Under the pieces are notes generated by a model. It searched no databases, was not told where the DNA came from, and saw only the letters and a program-made list of their open reading frames with translations. From Sporosarcina sp. ACRSL (GTDB lineage Bacteria; Bacillota; Bacilli; Bacillales_A; Planococcaceae): DNA of 64,000 nt. Shown one piece after another: positions 28,149-36,065 of the stretch. The translations under genes and the position numbers were made by a program. The stretch covers positions 62,001-126,000 of the forward strand of contig NZ_JAKRNT010000004.1 of the NCBI RefSeq assembly GCF_022346605.1. The letters are read 5' to 3'. Numbering within the stretch: the stretch's first letter is position 1; each line of letters opens with the position of its first letter.

Positions 28149-29624
28149 TTATTCCATCTGTTCAACTGGCATCTCTTCCTCTATCTCCGGCTTCGCTCGA
28201 TAAACAAAGAAGGCTAAGATGACCGCAACGATCGACATCGCAAAAGCGATAAAATAGATGAGTTCAACGCCAGCGACCATCGCCATGCTCTGGGTTGCGA
28301 CATCTTCGGGAGTGGCGGATCCTTGTAGAATCTTCAGCTGTCTTGCATTTAATATACTGATGAAAATGGAAACGCCAATTGCTCCGCCAACCGGTTGCAA
28401 CGTTGACATGACCGCAGTGCCATGCGGATACAATTTCTTCGGCAACTGGTTCAACCCATTCGTCTCCGCTGGCATCATGATTGCCGAAACGGTCAACATG
28501 ATTAAAATATACCCAAGAACAACGACCCAAACAGGCGTGTCGACTGTCAATCTGCTCATCATGAACATCGTTCCGCTCAAAACAATCGTTGCCGGGATCA
28601 TCAAAACGCGCGGCCCGAATTTATCGAACAAATGCCCCATGAACGGCGACATGATTCCATTTAATATGCTTCCCGGCAACAGGACCAACCCGGCTGCTGC
28701 GGCAGTTAACGCCAATGGACCTTGCATATAGATCGGCAAAATAATCTCAGACGCAAACATTGCCATAATGATAATCAAAAATAGAATAACCGCATGCGTG
28801 TACATCGGATAGCGGAATACCCGCAAGTCCATAATCGGCTCTTCCAGCTTCAATTGCCGAAGTACAAAGAGAACGATACCGACGGACCCAACAATAATGG
28901 CAGGCAATACATTCGCACTTAAAAATCCATTCGAACTTTCTCCGACAGCACTAAATCCATAAACGAGCGCCCCAAAGCCGATTGTCGAGAAGACCAATGA
29001 AATGACGTCAATTTTAGGCTTAGTCACTTCCGACACATTCCTCAAATACTTAGCGCCGAAAGCAATCGAAAACAATGCAAACGGAATAACAACGATAAAT
29101 AAATAACGCCATCCGAGATATTCAACGATCACTCCGGATAATGTCGGACCAATCGCCGGCGCAAACATGATGACAAGGCCAATCAACCCCATCACCTTTC
29201 CACGGCGTTCCGGCGGGAAAATCAACAAAAAGACATTAAAAATAATCGGCATCAACAAACCGGTCCCGCTCGCCTGAATCAACCGTCCGACGAGTAATAT
29301 TGGAAAAGTTGGTGCAAGGGCACTGACGGTAGTACCTATCGTAAAGACAATCATTGTTCCAAGAAATAATTGCCTTGTCGTGAACCATTGCATAAGCAGC
29401 GCGGAAATCGGAATGACGATTGCCATGACAAGCATGAAGCCGGTTGCCATCCATTGCACCGTCGGCAATTTAATTTGAAACTCATCCATTAAAGTGATCA
29501 ACGCGATATTCAATAATGTTTCATTCAAGATCGCAAAAAAAGCACCGATGATGAGTGAAAGCATAATGGGCATGACCTTGACATTTGGATCGTCCGCCAA
29601 AAACTCGTATTTAGTTACTGCCAT
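28149..29624 (-). CDS. DHA2-family MFS drug efflux transporter (EmrB/QacA-like)
   Basis: ATG at 29624 (MAVTKYEF) follows GGAAGGAGT; the longest ORF adds nine residues. The 491-residue protein has about 14 transmembrane helices as in the DHA2 group. Motifs include VQWMATGFMLVMAI, LFLGTMIVFTIGTTVSAL, GRLIQASGTGLLMP (motif B/C region) and APAIGPTLSGVIV (motif C, typical of antiporters). It probably exports lipophilic drugs by proton antiport; no regulator is adjacent. Confidence 0.92.
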   Translation of the reverse strand: MAVTKYEFLADDPNVKVMPIMLSLIIGAFFAILNETLLNIALITLMDEFQIKLPTVQWMATGFMLVMAIVIPISALLMQWFTTRQLFLGTMIVFTIGTTVSALAPTFPILLVGRLIQASGTGLLMPIIFNVFLLIFPPERRGKVMGLIGLVIMFAPAIGPTLSGVIVEYLGWRYLFIVVIPFALFSIAFGAKYLRNVSEVTKPKIDVISLVFSTIGFGALVYGFSAVGESSNGFLSANVLPAIIVGSVGIVLFVLRQLKLEEPIMDLRVFRYPMYTHAVILFLIIIMAMFASEIILPIYMQGPLALTAAAAGLVLLPGSILNGIMSPFMGHLFDKFGPRVLMIPATIVLSGTMFMMSRLTVDTPVWVVVLGYILIMLTVSAIMMPAETNGLNQLPKKLYPHGTAVMSTLQPVGGAIGVSIFISILNARQLKILQGSATPEDVATQSMAMVAGVELIYFIAFAMSIVAVILAFFVYRAKPEIEEEMPVEQME

Positions 29625-29821
29625 ATAAAAACTCCTTCCGTACCCCAGCATATTGTCGGCTTTCTACCTTGAAATTAATCGGAAAGGAGAAATAATATCA
29701 CTTCGATCGTCAGTTTGCAACGCTTTTTTGGATGAATAAACGTATTTATAGTTTACTATCTTTAAAATCGTGTAATATAGTAATAGAATTGAAACAAACA
29801 GAAAAAGGATGTGCATCCAAG

Positions 29822-30427
29822 ATGAGCCCAAATCGTAAAGCGACCGAACTGCTGCAATCGAAAACGGACATCCAGAACTGGGGCGCCCGGCGCGCTTCCC
29901 GGATCAGAAAATACAAAACGACATCTAGGCACGTCACCGATTATATCGTCCTCGACTTTGAAACGACCGGCTTCCGGGCAGGCGCCGATCGCATCATCCA
30001 AATCGGGGCACTGAAATACATGAACCACGAACGGGTCGAAGTCCTCAACACGTTCATCAACCCGGAGCGCCACATACCGGCAACCATCACACGGCTCACC
30101 GGCATCACGAACGAAATGGTCGAACACGCACCGACAATCGAACAAAAAATCGACGAACTGCTCGAATTCATCGGCGACCTGCCGATCATCGCCCACAACG
30201 CCAGCTTCGACATGGGCTTTCTCTACGCCCTCGACAATATCGAAGGCGTTCAGATTCCCGAATACACTGTCATCGACACTGTCAAACTCGCACGAAAAGC
30301 CATCACAGAAACGCCGAACCACAAACTCGGCACACTCGCCAAGCACCTCCAACTCGAACACGACGCCCACGACGCAATCGGCGACTGCCTCGCCACCGCT
30401 GCCATCTACCAATATTGTACGCAATAA
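29822..30427 (+). CDS. DnaQ-like 3'-5' exonuclease (DEDDh family)
   Basis: ATG at 29822 gives 201 residues. A basic N-terminal extension of about 40 residues precedes the exonuclease fold. All motifs are present: ExoI DFETTG (about 49-54), ExoII HNASFD (about 124-129) and ExoIII HDAIGD (about 186-191). This is similar to the PolC-type exonuclease domain and stand-alone DnaQ-like proteins. The substrate (proofreading, RNA or ssDNA) is not determined by sequence. Confidence 0.88.
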   Translation: MSPNRKATELLQSKTDIQNWGARRASRIRKYKTTSRHVTDYIVLDFETTGFRAGADRIIQIGALKYMNHERVEVLNTFINPERHIPATITRLTGITNEMVEHAPTIEQKIDELLEFIGDLPIIAHNASFDMGFLYALDNIEGVQIPEYTVIDTVKLARKAITETPNHKLGTLAKHLQLEHDAHDAIGDCLATAAIYQYCTQ

Positions 30428-30450
30428 ACCGCCCAAACAGGCGGTTTTTT
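30426..30450 (+). terminator. Exonuclease gene terminator
   Basis: AAACCGCC pairs with GGCGGTTT and is followed by a T run; it begins at the stop codon. Confidence 0.9.
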
Positions 30451-30612
30451 AAATGAAGGTTTTGTTAAATCTAATGTTGATATTTGATAATTTTGAACGT
30501 TCATTTTATGATAAAGGTAACAATTCGGTTCAGAGATGATTTCGAACGAGAAGACCTCATGTGTGGGTTCGTTGTATTGAATGCATGATTGTGGCTATTC
30601 GCTGAGAAAATG

Positions 30613-30741
30613 TACCGAGCAATTAAACGACGAAGTCACACATGTCACTTGTTTTACTGGTGACATAAGATACTTGCTGCCCTGAAACAGATTCCAGCCG
30701 AATCATTCCAAGGTATCGTAGAAATGGACGAGACCTACTTT
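30613..30741 (+). pseudogene. IS1595-family transposase relic
   Basis: In one plus-strand frame the sequence reads YRAIKRRSHTCHLFYW, then a TGA stop where an Arg codon is expected, then HKILAALKQIPAES and FQGIVEMDETYF. This is the segment around the first catalytic Asp of IS1595/ISXO2-like transposases (WRHKIL...GIVEMDETYF). It breaks off right after DETYF and runs in frame into the following DHFR-like gene. No inverted repeats or other transposase parts were found. Confidence 0.75.
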
Positions 30742-30762
30742 ATGAACAAAGGAGAACTGAAA

Positions 30763-31338
30763 ATGAGAAAACTCGTTCTATTTCTGCACACATCGCTTGA
30801 CGGTTTCGTAGAAGGGCCGAATGGTGAAATGGACATTGGCTGGGTTTCCTACGATGCTGATTTGGAGAAACACGCGAAAGAAATTCTGAGCACTGCCGAC
30901 ACTGTCATTTGGGGACGTGGGACTTATCAGATGATGCACAGTTACTGGCCATCTGTGCCTTCGAACCCATCAGCTTCACAGCATGAACGGAATCATGCCG
31001 AGTGGATCGAAAAGACTGCCAAAATTGTTTTTTCCACGACGCTGGAGAAAGTCGAATGGAATAATTCCAGACTCGTGAAAGAAGATGTCGAGGAAGAGAT
31101 CAATAACCTCAAACAGCAGCCAGGCAAGGATATGGTTATCCTCGGCAGTCCTAGGTTCGCACACCACCTTATGCAGCTTGATTTAATTGATGAGTTTAAA
31201 ATTACGGTTTCTCCCGTCCTGATCGGTAAGGGATTGCCGTTATTCCAAGGTCTCAAGGAGAAGATCGATCTTAAGCTAATCGAAAACAAGACCTTTGATT
31301 CTGGAGCCATAGGTCTCGTTTACCAGACGGTAAGATGA
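30763..31338 (+). CDS. Dihydrofolate reductase family protein (RibD C-terminal-like)
   Basis: ATG at 30763 after GGAGAACTGAAA gives 191 residues (MRKLVLFLHTSLDGFVEG). A longer ORF from 30724 includes transposase-derived residues and is unlikely to be native. The fold is the DHFR/RibD reductase type: SLDGFVEGPNGEMDW-like start, TVIWGRGTYQMM (about 53-64) and VILGSPRFAHHLM (NADPH-binding Gly motif, about 131-143). Members are usually uncharacterised reductases; trimethoprim-resistance function cannot be claimed. Confidence 0.85.
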   Translation: MRKLVLFLHTSLDGFVEGPNGEMDIGWVSYDADLEKHAKEILSTADTVIWGRGTYQMMHSYWPSVPSNPSASQHERNHAEWIEKTAKIVFSTTLEKVEWNNSRLVKEDVEEEINNLKQQPGKDMVILGSPRFAHHLMQLDLIDEFKITVSPVLIGKGLPLFQGLKEKIDLKLIENKTFDSGAIGLVYQTVR

Positions 31339-31385
31339 CCTTGTCACTTAAGGTGATTACTCTAACGGGAGACGATAGCTCAATT

Positions 31386-31415
31386 AACCGCCTTTTCACA
31401 AAGGCGGTTTTATTA
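31386..31415 (+). terminator. DHFR-like gene terminator
   Basis: AACCGCCTTT pairs with AAGGCGGTTT, followed by TATTA. Confidence 0.82.
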
Positions 31416-31457
31416 TGGTCGACAACTCAACATTAAAATTTAACATAGCCTAAATGA

Positions 31458-31640
31458 AAAACGCATAACTGACTTCAGAAACACATAAATCCTGTGTTCT
31501 GCGCATAAACATCTCCAGAGCCGCATAAATTCTACAATCTACGCATTAACATCTCCAGAACCGCATAAATCCCGCTAATCACGCATAATGCCCATAACCA
31601 AACCATTTACTTGTCAAAACCATTCAGCGCGAGCGGCGAA
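31458..31640. repeat. CGCATAA repeat array with one 33-bp element
   Basis: Seven or eight cores spaced 16-20 bp, then a 33-bp element at 31600-31632 (TTGTCAAAACCATTCAGCGCGA). Its right side continues into a 90-bp block that is also found at 39367-39455. Confidence 0.85.
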
Positions 31641-31680
31641 GTAATGTACATGCAAAACTTCGCGGCGATTCCGTTGCGTA

Positions 31681-31709
31681 TTCAAAAAACCATAGGGAAG
31701 TGCTACTAT
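31681..31709 (+). promoter_or_regulatory. Sigma-A-like promoter of the Lon-like gene
   Basis: TTCAAA at 31681-31686, 17-base spacer, TACTAT at 31704-31709. The same arrangement is conserved upstream of the RNHCP gene (near 39426-39454). The downstream leader 31711-31732 (gagcatgacggtgaatcggt) is also shared with 39692-39713. Confidence 0.55.
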
Positions 31710-31745
31710 TGAGCATGACGGTGAATCGGTCAGGAAGGGAACTTG

Positions 31746-32666
31746 ATGAAGATGAAGAACCAGAATAAATCACTAGATAGCTCGAACAAGCTGTTAGCAT
31801 TTATGTATAGCATTTTCATAGTATTTCCTGTCTATTGGATCCTTGGCAATGCTTATTACTTGGATTATATAAACGGTTTTGTATTTTTAGGGGTATTAAT
31901 TGGTCTCATCGTGATTGCTTCAATCCCATTAATTATTTTCCGAAAAGATAGGTTTAGGAGCCTTAGCGCCACTTGGGTAATCATTTTATTGTTCCTCATT
32001 TTGGGGTATGAATTTCTCCTCATAGAATATGAGAGTAATACCTATATTGCAAATGTCTACAGAGAACCAGAGGAAATTATACAAAACTCTGGGATTCATA
32101 TTTTGGCGATTGGATTTAACCATATTTATTACGTGAAAGAAGAAAGTATAATAAGGGATATTTACGAAAGAGACGGTATTCAACTATTTGATTTGCATAA
32201 AATTACAAATCGGGATAGGTACAAAAGTAAAACAAATGAAATAAAACGATTTTTAGGATTCGGCAAAGATCCATTTCACGTAATGGGGGAGAATGTAAGA
32301 GGATCTATTCGGGAAGATATTACAGTTATTAATGAATTTCTTAATCGTGAAAACCTCCAGGGAGATAGTGCTGGACTAGCGTTAGGACTTTCAGCGATGG
32401 TCCATCAAGGTAGCCTCCATAATCAGATTCCAATTGGCGTCACTGGAACGTTAGAACCAAATGGAGATGTAATGGAAGTGGGCGGAATCGCAGGGAAGAT
32501 GATCATTTCAGAACAAAGTGGTTTTCCATATATCATTGTTCCGTATTCAAATATAGAAGAAGCGAAAACTGCTAAAGCCGAACATAAATTAGCGATTGAA
32601 ATTTTACCCGTTCATCATATTGATGAGGCTGTGATGGTGATTAAGGAACTTAACGAGTCAAATTAA
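31746..32666 (+). CDS. Membrane-anchored Lon-like (S16) serine protease
   Basis: Start ATG at 31746 follows GGAAGGGAAC (a TTG one codon earlier is possible). The 306 residues have three hydrophobic segments (about 16-36, 42-65, 75-92), then a linker and a C-terminal S16 domain. The catalytic Ser is in GDSAGLALGLS (near residue 212) and the Lys in VGGIAGKM (near 255), the Lon Ser-Lys dyad. No AAA+ ATPase domain and no PDZ domain are present. Cleavage of membrane or secreted substrates is inferred. Confidence 0.85.
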   Translation: MKMKNQNKSLDSSNKLLAFMYSIFIVFPVYWILGNAYYLDYINGFVFLGVLIGLIVIASIPLIIFRKDRFRSLSATWVIILLFLILGYEFLLIEYESNTYIANVYREPEEIIQNSGIHILAIGFNHIYYVKEESIIRDIYERDGIQLFDLHKITNRDRYKSKTNEIKRFLGFGKDPFHVMGENVRGSIREDITVINEFLNRENLQGDSAGLALGLSAMVHQGSLHNQIPIGVTGTLEPNGDVMEVGGIAGKMIISEQSGFPYIIVPYSNIEEAKTAKAEHKLAIEILPVHHIDEAVMVIKELNESN

Positions 32667-32674
32667 AAATTGTG

Positions 32675-32700
32675 AAAACCGCCGAACGTGGCGGTTTTTT
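32675..32700 (+). terminator. Lon-like gene terminator
   Basis: AAAACCGCC pairs with GGCGGTTTT and ends in six T, overlapping the stop of the convergent gene. Confidence 0.88.
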
Positions 32701-32995
32701 ATATTTTGTTTATATAAATGATCAATCCAATAGTTCCTACTATGATAATGATCGTGAATATTGCTCCAACAATAGTACCTATAAACTCCAATCCAAACGG
32801 CAGAAGGAGAGTCAATAAACCAATGATCAAAGAATACAACCCGACGGCCTTCGCTAATTTATCTTTGTCTCCTTTGAAAGATTCTTCATTATAACCTGCT
32901 ATAAATGAAAACTCCCGCTTCTTCCAAATTAAATAACTAAAAAAGAAAAACAGTATACTCACAAAGAGACAAGTAATAAGTGCACCCCAGAACAT
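32699..32995 (-). CDS. DUF3784 family membrane protein
   Basis: ATG at 32995 follows GGAGGTGTTTC. The 98-residue product has an N-terminal transmembrane helix (about 4-25), a short cytoplasmic segment with FIAGYNEESFKGDKDKLAK, which matches the DUF3784 GYN motif, and two more helices (about 50-70, 73-95). Function unknown. It converges on the Lon-like gene. Confidence 0.78.
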   Translation of the reverse strand: MFWGALITCLFVSILFFFFSYLIWKKREFSFIAGYNEESFKGDKDKLAKAVGLYSLIIGLLTLLLPFGLEFIGTIVGAIFTIIIIVGTIGLIIYINKI

Positions 32996-33051
32996 ATGAA
33001 ACACCTCCGATTTTGATACGCATTCAACGAACGAAAAGTTTCACAAACGAA

Positions 33052-33292
33052 TCTAATTTGTCAAAACCATTCAGCGCGATCAAAATCTTCAGTCAACCAA
33101 TTTTTCCCGCGCCCATCACCGAATCACGCATAAACTCCTCCAACAACGCATAACTCCCAAAAATTGCGCATAAATCTCTCCAAATACGCATAAATACCAA
33201 CAATGACGCATAACGCCGCCAACCGACGCATAAGCTGAGAAACTTACGCATAAATCCCTCTACATGCGCATAAACGCCGCAAACTCACGCAA
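33052..33292. repeat. CGCATAA repeat array with one 33-bp element
   Basis: Begins with a 33-bp element (33052-33079, CTAATTTGTCAAAACCATTCAGCGCGA), then about nine cores (acgcataaa, gcgcataaa, acgcataac) every 17-20 bp. Confidence 0.86.
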
Positions 33293-33329
33293 AAAAAAGA
33301 AACCTTCACATAACATGAAGATTTCTTCT
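33291..33329 (-). terminator. Terminator of the dehydrogenase/lipocalin operon
   Basis: Read on the minus strand, AAGAAATCTTCA pairs with TGAAGGTTTCTT, followed by a run of T. A similar hairpin at about 34646-34684 follows the second dehydrogenase copy. Confidence 0.8.
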
Positions 33330-33343
33330 TAGAACTTTATATA

Positions 33344-34099
33344 TTATTCCCCACCAGTAACGCCAATCGATTCCCCAGTAATCGCCGCCGCACCATCGGA
33401 AGCCAAGAACAGAGCAGTAGCTGCAATTTCTGAAGGTTCCAGTAGGCGTTTCATCCATTGAGCGCCTAAGATATGCCGATTTAACGCTTCTTCAACCGTT
33501 GAACCATCACGTTCAGCAAGCTGAGGTAATTGTTTTTCAATGAGTTCTGTACGCGTAGGGCCTGGCAAGATCGAATTCGCTGTAATGCCGAATTTCGCAT
33601 TTTCCATTGCGACTACATTTGTGAAACCGATTTGTCCATATTTCGCTGCGACATAGGCAGATTTATATTGGTCCGGTCTTCTACCGTGTCCTGAAGAAAT
33701 TGTGATGATACGACCATAGTTTTGTTTCTTCATAGCTGGAAGAGCATGTTTTGTCACTAAGAATGTACCTTTTAGAATAACATCCATTATTAAATCCCAT
33801 TTTTCTTCAGGGAATTCTTCTACAGAAGAAATAAATTGAAGTCCTGCATTGTTTACGACAACATCAACTGTACCGCGTTCTGCAATCACTTGTTCAACTG
33901 CAGTTTTAACACTTTCTTCACTTGCAACATCTACTTTGTACCCTTTGGCATGTCCTAATTTTTCTGCCGCTTCATTAGCAGCGTCACCATTCCGAGTGAA
34001 AATTGCTACAAAGTCACCATTATCAATAAAAGCTTCTGCGATTGCATAACCAATTCCGCGTGCTCCGCCTGTTACGATAACTGTACGATCTTTTTTCAA
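33344..34099 (-). CDS. SDR-family oxidoreductase, copy 1 (3-hydroxybutyrate dehydrogenase-like)
   Basis: A 251-residue classical short-chain dehydrogenase. It has the cofactor motif TGGARGIG (about 10-17), NNAG (about 86-89) and a catalytic Ser-Tyr-Lys set in ISSGHGRRPDQYKSAYVAAK (about 137-156). It is nearly identical to copy 2 at 34703-35458. At the end of beta-strand 2 it has FTRNG where copy 2 has FDLNG; an Asp there favours NAD and a Thr-Arg pair is more typical of NADP use. Substrate inferred from family resemblance only. It lies downstream of the lipocalin-like gene in each unit. Confidence 0.88.
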   Translation of the reverse strand: MKKDRTVIVTGGARGIGYAIAEAFIDNGDFVAIFTRNGDAANEAAEKLGHAKGYKVDVASEESVKTAVEQVIAERGTVDVVVNNAGLQFISSVEEFPEEKWDLIMDVILKGTFLVTKHALPAMKKQNYGRIITISSGHGRRPDQYKSAYVAAKYGQIGFTNVVAMENAKFGITANSILPGPTRTELIEKQLPQLAERDGSTVEEALNRHILGAQWMKRLLEPSEIAATALFLASDGAAAITGESIGVTGGE

Positions 34100-34138
34100 G
34101 AGTAGTACTCCTTTACCTAATTGGATTTTTGTGTAACA

Positions 34139-34573
34139 TTAGATATTTTTCTTAACGCGTTTCCACGTTAGTTTATCTTCCGGTTTAAGTCCGTTAAATA
34201 TAACAACAACATCACCATCGATTTTCGCGATTCGAGGCTGTGACTGACCAAGCCATGTTGGATTCATACTTACTTCCATATAATGCGTTAATTCTTGTTT
34301 TTCTTCATTTACTTCAAAACGACCGGAGTAAGCTAAATAACCATTCGCGGCTTGAGCCATTTCTTCGATTGTCCCTGTATGCAAATCACCGGATCCATAA
34401 GCATGACGTCCAGACGCCATAAGTTGCGCAGACATATAGCCGTCAGGGTTGTACATAATAAACCCTTTTGCATCCTCGCCTAAAGGATAAATAACCTTCC
34501 CATTCTTATCTGCCGATTGATAAGACACTAACGACCACGTTCCAATCACTTGTTCACGTAAAGATACTGTCAT
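34139..34573 (-). CDS. Lipocalin-like domain protein, copy 1
   Basis: A 144-residue soluble protein of the lipocalin-like family: VIGTWSLVSYQSADKNG start (about 9-25), FIMYNPDGYMSAQLMASG (about 38-55) and YSGRFEVNEEKQELTHYME (about 82-100). No signal peptide, so probably cytosolic and possibly a small-molecule binding protein or enzyme. About 95 percent similar by eye to copy 2 at 35498-35932. It lies 39 bases upstream of SDR copy 1 in the same operon. Confidence 0.82.
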   Translation of the reverse strand: MTVSLREQVIGTWSLVSYQSADKNGKVIYPLGEDAKGFIMYNPDGYMSAQLMASGRHAYGSGDLHTGTIEEMAQAANGYLAYSGRFEVNEEKQELTHYMEVSMNPTWLGQSQPRIAKIDGDVVVIFNGLKPEDKLTWKRVKKNI

Positions 34574-34610
34574 TTCTAATTTCCTCCTTTAAAATGTTAA
34601 GTAATTATTT

Positions 34611-34643
34611 GCACCCGTCATTGCGATAAATTGATACTTAAAT
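34611..34643 (-). pseudogene. Residual fragment of a gntP 3' end between the duplicated units
   Basis: About 32 bases here (gcacccgtcattg then cgataaattgatac) match, with two or three differences, the interior of the gntP 3' region at about 36119-36150. This indicates that the tandem duplication once included at least part of gntP and that copy 1 later lost the rest. Confidence 0.7.
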
Positions 34644-34702
34644 AAAGAAAGAAATCTTCACATGACGTAAAGATTTCTTTTTAGATCTTGCTTCACTTAC
34701 GA

Positions 34703-35458
34703 TTATTCCCCACCAGTAACGCCAATGGATTCACCAGTGATCGCTGCTGCACTGTCAGAAGCTAAGAATAGAGCAGTAGCTGCAATTTCTGAAGGTTCCA
34801 GTAAACGTCCCAACCATTGACCACCTAAGATATGACGATTTAACGCTTCTTCAACCGTTGAACCATCACGTTCAGCAAGCTGAGGTAATTGTTTTTCAAT
34901 GAGTTCTGTACGAGTAGGTCCTGGCAAGATCGAATTAGCTGTAATGCCAAATTGTGCATTTTCCATTGCCACTACGTTTGTGAAACCGATTTGTCCATAT
35001 TTCGCTGCACAATAAGCAGATTTATATTGGTCAGGTCTTCTACCGTGCCCTGAAGAAATCGTGATAATACGACCATAGTTTTGCTTCTTCATAGCAGGAA
35101 GAGCATGTTTTGTCACTAAGAATGTACCTTTAAGAATAACGTCAACAACTAAATCCCATTTTTCTTCAGGGAATTCTTCAACTGAAGAAATAAATTGAAG
35201 TCCCGCATTGTTGACGACAACATCAACAGTTCCGCGTTCTGCAATCACTTGTTCAACTGCAGTCTTAACACTTTCTTCACTTGCAACGTTTACTGTGTAC
35301 CCTTTAGCATTTCCTAACTTTTCAGCAGCTTCATTAGCAGCGTCACCATTTAGATCGAAAACTGCAACAAAGTCACCATTATCAATAAAAGCTTCTGCGA
35401 TTGCATAACCAATTCCACGTGCTGCGCCTGTTACGATAACTGTACGATCTTTTTTCAT
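34703..35458 (-). CDS. SDR-family oxidoreductase, copy 2 (3-hydroxybutyrate dehydrogenase-like)
   Basis: A 251-residue short-chain dehydrogenase, paralogue of the gene exactly 1359 bases away. TGAARGIG is the cofactor loop, FDLNG places an acidic residue after beta-2 (NAD preference expected), and the Ser-Tyr-Lys catalytic set is intact (SSGHGRRPDQYKSAYCAAK). Copy 2 looks more like the ancestral form than copy 1, which has FTRNG and HILGAQWMKR changes. It lies downstream of lipocalin copy 2 and of the GntP permease, suggesting oxidation of an imported hydroxy acid. Confidence 0.9.
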   Translation of the reverse strand: MKKDRTVIVTGAARGIGYAIAEAFIDNGDFVAVFDLNGDAANEAAEKLGNAKGYTVNVASEESVKTAVEQVIAERGTVDVVVNNAGLQFISSVEEFPEEKWDLVVDVILKGTFLVTKHALPAMKKQNYGRIITISSGHGRRPDQYKSAYCAAKYGQIGFTNVVAMENAQFGITANSILPGPTRTELIEKQLPQLAERDGSTVEEALNRHILGGQWLGRLLEPSEIAATALFLASDSAAAITGESIGVTGGE

Positions 35459-35497
35459 AAGTATTACTCCTTTACCTAATTGGATTTTTGTGTAACA

Positions 35498-35932
35498 TTA
35501 GATATTTTTCTTAACGTGTTTCCACGTTAGTTTATCCACTGGTTTCAGTCCGTTAAATATAACAACGACGTCCCCTTCAATTTTCGCAAGACGAGGCTGG
35601 GACTGACCAAGCCATGTCGGATTCATACTTACTTCCATATGATGCGTCAACTCTTGCTTTTCTTCGTTCACTTCAAAACGACCGGAATAAGCTAAATAAC
35701 CATTGGCGGCTTGAGCCATTTCTTCGATTGTCCCTGTATGCAAATCACCTGATTCATAAGCAGGGCGTCCAGATGCCATAAGTTGTGCGGACATATAACC
35801 ATCAGGGTTATACATAATGAATCCTTTTGCATCCTCGCCTAAAGGATAAATCACGTTTCCATCTTGATCGGCCGATTGATAAGACACTAACTCCCAAGTT
35901 CCAATCACTTGTTCACGTAAAGATACTGTCAT
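35498..35932 (-). CDS. Lipocalin-like domain protein, copy 2
   Basis: A 144-residue lipocalin-like protein, paralogue of 34139-34573. It shares FIMYNPDGYMSAQLMASG and PTWLGQSQPRLAKI. The ATG is preceded by AAAGGAGGAAATTT. It is the first gene of the operon that continues into SDR copy 2, with a conserved operator-like block about 60-100 bases upstream. Confidence 0.83.
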   Translation of the reverse strand: MTVSLREQVIGTWELVSYQSADQDGNVIYPLGEDAKGFIMYNPDGYMSAQLMASGRPAYESGDLHTGTIEEMAQAANGYLAYSGRFEVNEEKQELTHHMEVSMNPTWLGQSQPRLAKIEGDVVVIFNGLKPVDKLTWKHVKKNI

Positions 35933-35986
35933 TTTAAATTTCCTCCTTTGTTATGCTTACATAATTATTGTAGAAGATAAACATAT

Positions 35987-36040
35987 ATAATAAAAATACA
36001 TATATTTAATACAATACATTTGCGAAACCTATAAATGAAC
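35987..36040. promoter_or_regulatory. Operator-like block upstream of the lipocalin/SDR operon
   Basis: The AT-rich block (ATAATAAAAATACATATA ... CATTTGCGAAACCTATAAATGA) is closely similar to 37568-37620 in the gntP-lysR divergent region. It overlaps a perfect palindrome ATGAACGTTCAT at about 36034-36045. A shared binding site for the adjacent LysR regulator is the simplest reading. Confidence 0.6.
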
Positions 36041-36065
36041 GTTCATAGTCCCTCACAGTTATTCA

